In this document: positions 62,285 to 64,000 of the stretch, piece by piece | Numbering within the stretch: the first letter of the stretch is position 1 | Layout: the number at the start of each line of letters is the position of its first letter | Source of the DNA: JACVRW01 sp963734025 | Lineage (GTDB): Bacteria > Actinomycetota > Thermoleophilia > Solirubrobacterales > Thermoleophilaceae | DNA: 64,000 nucleotides | Assembly (NCBI GenBank): GCA_963734025.1 | Contig: CAVTFR010000015.1 | Span: forward strand, 434,001-498,000 | Direction of reading: 5' to 3' | Notes under the pieces: model-generated | Seen by the model: the letters and a program-made list of their open reading frames with translations, nothing else | Told to the model about the DNA's origin: nothing | Databases searched by the model: none | Translations under genes and position numbers: made by a program

Positions 62285-63676
62285 TCAGCCGTCCGGCGTC
62301 ACCGGATGCACGTCGGGGTAGCCGGCGGGCGGGTTGGGCCCGATCGGCGGCACCTCGTCGCTCTTGTAGTAGCCGAACGGCGGGTGCGAGTGGCAGCGCT
62401 CCGAGTTGAAGGGCTTGCACGGGTTGAACGGGTTCGTGTAGGCCCACGGGTTCGTCGGCGGGCCCGTGAGGATCGCGTCGATCATCCAGTCGTCCGGCCG
62501 GCGCACCTCGAACTGGTTGCTGAGCCCGTCGTGGTCGTTGTCGTCGAGGCCGTCCACGACGCCGTCGCCGTCCATGTCGGGGTCCGTGTGCGCGTTGAAC
62601 CAGGGGGCCAGGTCCTCGTTGTCGAGGAAGTCGAGGCTCGGGTAGGCCGACTCCTTGGGCTCGTTCTCGCCGTCGTGCTGAGCCGGCCACCAGGCCTCGG
62701 TCATCCGGCCGCGGACCTCGTCCCAGTTGCCGAGGCCGTCGGCATCGGCGTCGCGCTCGTCGTCCGAGAGGACGCCGTTGTCGTCGATGTCGAGCACCCA
62801 GTTCGCCAGCACGTCCGACGGAGCGGACGGCGGCGGCGAGTCGATCGAGCGCTGCAGGCCGTCGCTGTAGACGAGGCCGGCGAGCGTCGCCGGGCGGCCG
62901 GGCCGGCGGGCGCCGTCGCCCGAGTAGGCGACCCAGAGCAGGAACTCCTCGCGCAGCGTCAGGCCGTCGCCGTCGTAGTCCGAGCCGTCGGGCTTGCCGT
63001 CGGCCGGGTCGAGCGGGTTCGGGTAGGGCCGCTTGCCGGGATACGGCAGCGGCAGCGAGCGCGGGTTGTGGTTCAGGTCGACGGCCGCCTGATACTCGTA
63101 GCCGTCCTCCACCGAGTCACCGTCCGTGTCGGCGATGCACGGGTCGAGCTTCAGCTGAGCCTCGAGTGCGTTCGACAGCAGGTCGCCGTCGTAGTCGTAG
63201 GCGGGGCAGCCCGCGGCGCCACCAGAGCCACCGCCAGCGCCCGGGCCGGAGCCCGAGCCGGCGGGCACGACCACCGGCGAGAGCCGGCGCGAGGTGAACT
63301 TGCTGAACTTGCCGGCGAGGACGCGCAGCTTGAAGCGGGTCGGCTTCGGCGAGCCCGACTTGCGCGCGACGAGGCGGCCAACGGCCACCGGTACCTTCAC
63401 GGCGAGCTTCGTGCGGCTCGCGCGGCGCGGCTTCGCGAACGCGCTGCGGCCGTCGGGCCCGCGGAAGATCACGGTGTTCTTGGTGCGCGCGGGCTTGAAG
63501 TTGCGGCCCCGGATCGTGAGCACCGCGCCGACGCGCACGCGCATCGGAGTGACGCGGGTGATCGAAGGCGTCGAGGCCTTCGCGCCCTTCTTGGACTTGG
63601 CGGCGCCCGCCGCCGCGGGCACCATCAGTGCGGCCGCGGAGACCAGCGCCAGGCAGATGAGGATGGTGCGTCGCAT
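62285..63676 (-). CDS. Secreted protein with IPT-like domain and thrombospondin-type calcium repeats
   Basis: A 463-residue exported protein. The signal peptide is MRRTILICLALVSAAALMV, then PAAAGA. A Lys-rich stretch leads to an IPT/TIG-like domain (ITRVTPMRVRVGAVLTIRGRNF). A Gly/Ser linker follows. The rest has repeated Asp-rich calcium loops: YDYDGDLLSNALE, DTDGDSVEDGYEY, DYDGDGLTLREE, DIDDNGVLSDDE, DMDGDGVVDGL and DNDHDGLSNQFE. It would be a calcium-stabilised extracellular protein, perhaps adhesive or structural. It shares direction with a second secreted-type gene upstream. Confidence 0.78.
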   Translation of the reverse strand: MRRTILICLALVSAAALMVPAAAGAAKSKKGAKASTPSITRVTPMRVRVGAVLTIRGRNFKPARTKNTVIFRGPDGRSAFAKPRRASRTKLAVKVPVAVGRLVARKSGSPKPTRFKLRVLAGKFSKFTSRRLSPVVVPAGSGSGPGAGGGSGGAAGCPAYDYDGDLLSNALEAQLKLDPCIADTDGDSVEDGYEYQAAVDLNHNPRSLPLPYPGKRPYPNPLDPADGKPDGSDYDGDGLTLREEFLLWVAYSGDGARRPGRPATLAGLVYSDGLQRSIDSPPPSAPSDVLANWVLDIDDNGVLSDDERDADADGLGNWDEVRGRMTEAWWPAQHDGENEPKESAYPSLDFLDNEDLAPWFNAHTDPDMDGDGVVDGLDDNDHDGLSNQFEVRRPDDWMIDAILTGPPTNPWAYTNPFNPCKPFNSERCHSHPPFGYYKSDEVPPIGPNPPAGYPDVHPVTPDG

Positions 63677-63685
63677 GGCTACTCC

Positions 63686-64000
63686 CTATCGGCGGTCGCT
63701 GTCGCTGTTTGAGTCTTCGAGCTTGTCGCTGGCCACCACGACGAGGTCGGCGAGGAGCGGCGGCACGAAGCGCCGCGGGCCGCCGACCGACGCGTTCGCG
63801 CGGGCGCCCTCGGCCTTGCCGGCCTTGGCGCCGGTGGCGCCGGGCTTGACCTCGACCTTGCGGATCTCGTCGACGCGCACGGTGTAGCTGTCGCCGTCCT
63901 CCTCCGTGAAGACGTGCTCCGAGCCCGGGCCGATGTACGCGAACGCGCACTCCTTGCCGCTCGGCTTGCAGCGGCCCTCGCCCGCGGCCTTCAGCGTCGA
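63686..64000 (-). CDS. Hypothetical protein, 5' end beyond the window
   Basis: The frame is open from the window edge to a stop at 63686-63688, about 104 residues of the C-terminus. It contains GRCKPSGKECAFAYIGPG (two Cys), a strand SYTVRVDEIRKVEV, an Ala/Gly/Lys-rich spacer, and RRFVPPLLADLVVVASD before a charged end. No family is recognised. It ends 9 bases before the calcium-repeat protein, so the two are likely cotranscribed and may be exported partners. Confidence 0.7.
   Translation of the reverse strand, partial: STLKAAGEGRCKPSGKECAFAYIGPGSEHVFTEEDGDSYTVRVDEIRKVEVKPGATGAKAGKAEGARANASVGGPRRFVPPLLADLVVVASDKLEDSNSDSDRR

Overview
The window looks like chromosomal DNA of a high-GC actinobacterium. 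GC is very high throughout, and GTG and TTG starts are common. Start and stop codons overlap by 4 bases inside many operons. Two operators of the actinobacterial LexA type are present, as is a DUF6504 gene next to imuB. The gene content (F420-dependent DDN-type reductase, DUF72, AbiEi/DUF559 protein, fused aroK-aroB, unusual type II dehydroquinase) resembles Thermoleophilia/Solirubrobacterales-like genomes. That placement is inference, not a search result.

Layout. 1-11.6 kb is core genome. It starts with glutaredoxin and an aldo/keto reductase. A minus-strand block follows: M20 peptidase, Nudix, xerD, alpha/beta hydrolase, mutM. A second minus-strand block is tlyA, nadK, recN, pyrG. From 11.6 to 32.4 kb the window is accessory DNA. 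Here I see a 94-bp direct repeat with a built-in terminator (copies at 11.68 and 27.62 kb), two 3'-end fragments of tRNA-fMet, a frameshifted tyrosine integrase plus a truncated second copy, a 182-bp MITE, decayed IS3, IS21 and IS110 elements, and an IS256 element with recognisable ends and target duplication. Small cargo genes lie between them: YCII/DGPF, DDN, RibD-C, VOC, cupin, tautomerase, and a TPR protein divergent from a hydrolase. The IS3 element splits a secreted glycoside hydrolase gene, and its two halves remain in register when the element is removed.

32.4-45 kb returns to core functions. A cNMP-binding protein diverges from OsmC and an M42 peptidase. The efp-nusB-xseB-ispA-dxs operon covers translation elongation, antitermination and MEP-pathway isoprenoid synthesis. 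A PAS-GAF-PP2C phosphatase with an HATPase anti-sigma-like kinase suggests a partner-switching stress module. DUF72 and an M48 protease follow.

45-57 kb holds an SOS mutagenesis set, dnaE2 and imuB-DUF6504. The two transcription units are separated by cyclic-di-GMP genes and a secreted propeller. Each polymerase gene begins at an identical LexA box that touches its start codon. No imuA' is present. 57-64 kb carries TauE, an M24 peptidase, and the shikimate operon aroC-aroKB-aroQ, in which the AroK part has an apparent frameshift in a CG-dinucleotide run. Two secreted proteins end the window, the last one truncated by the window edge.
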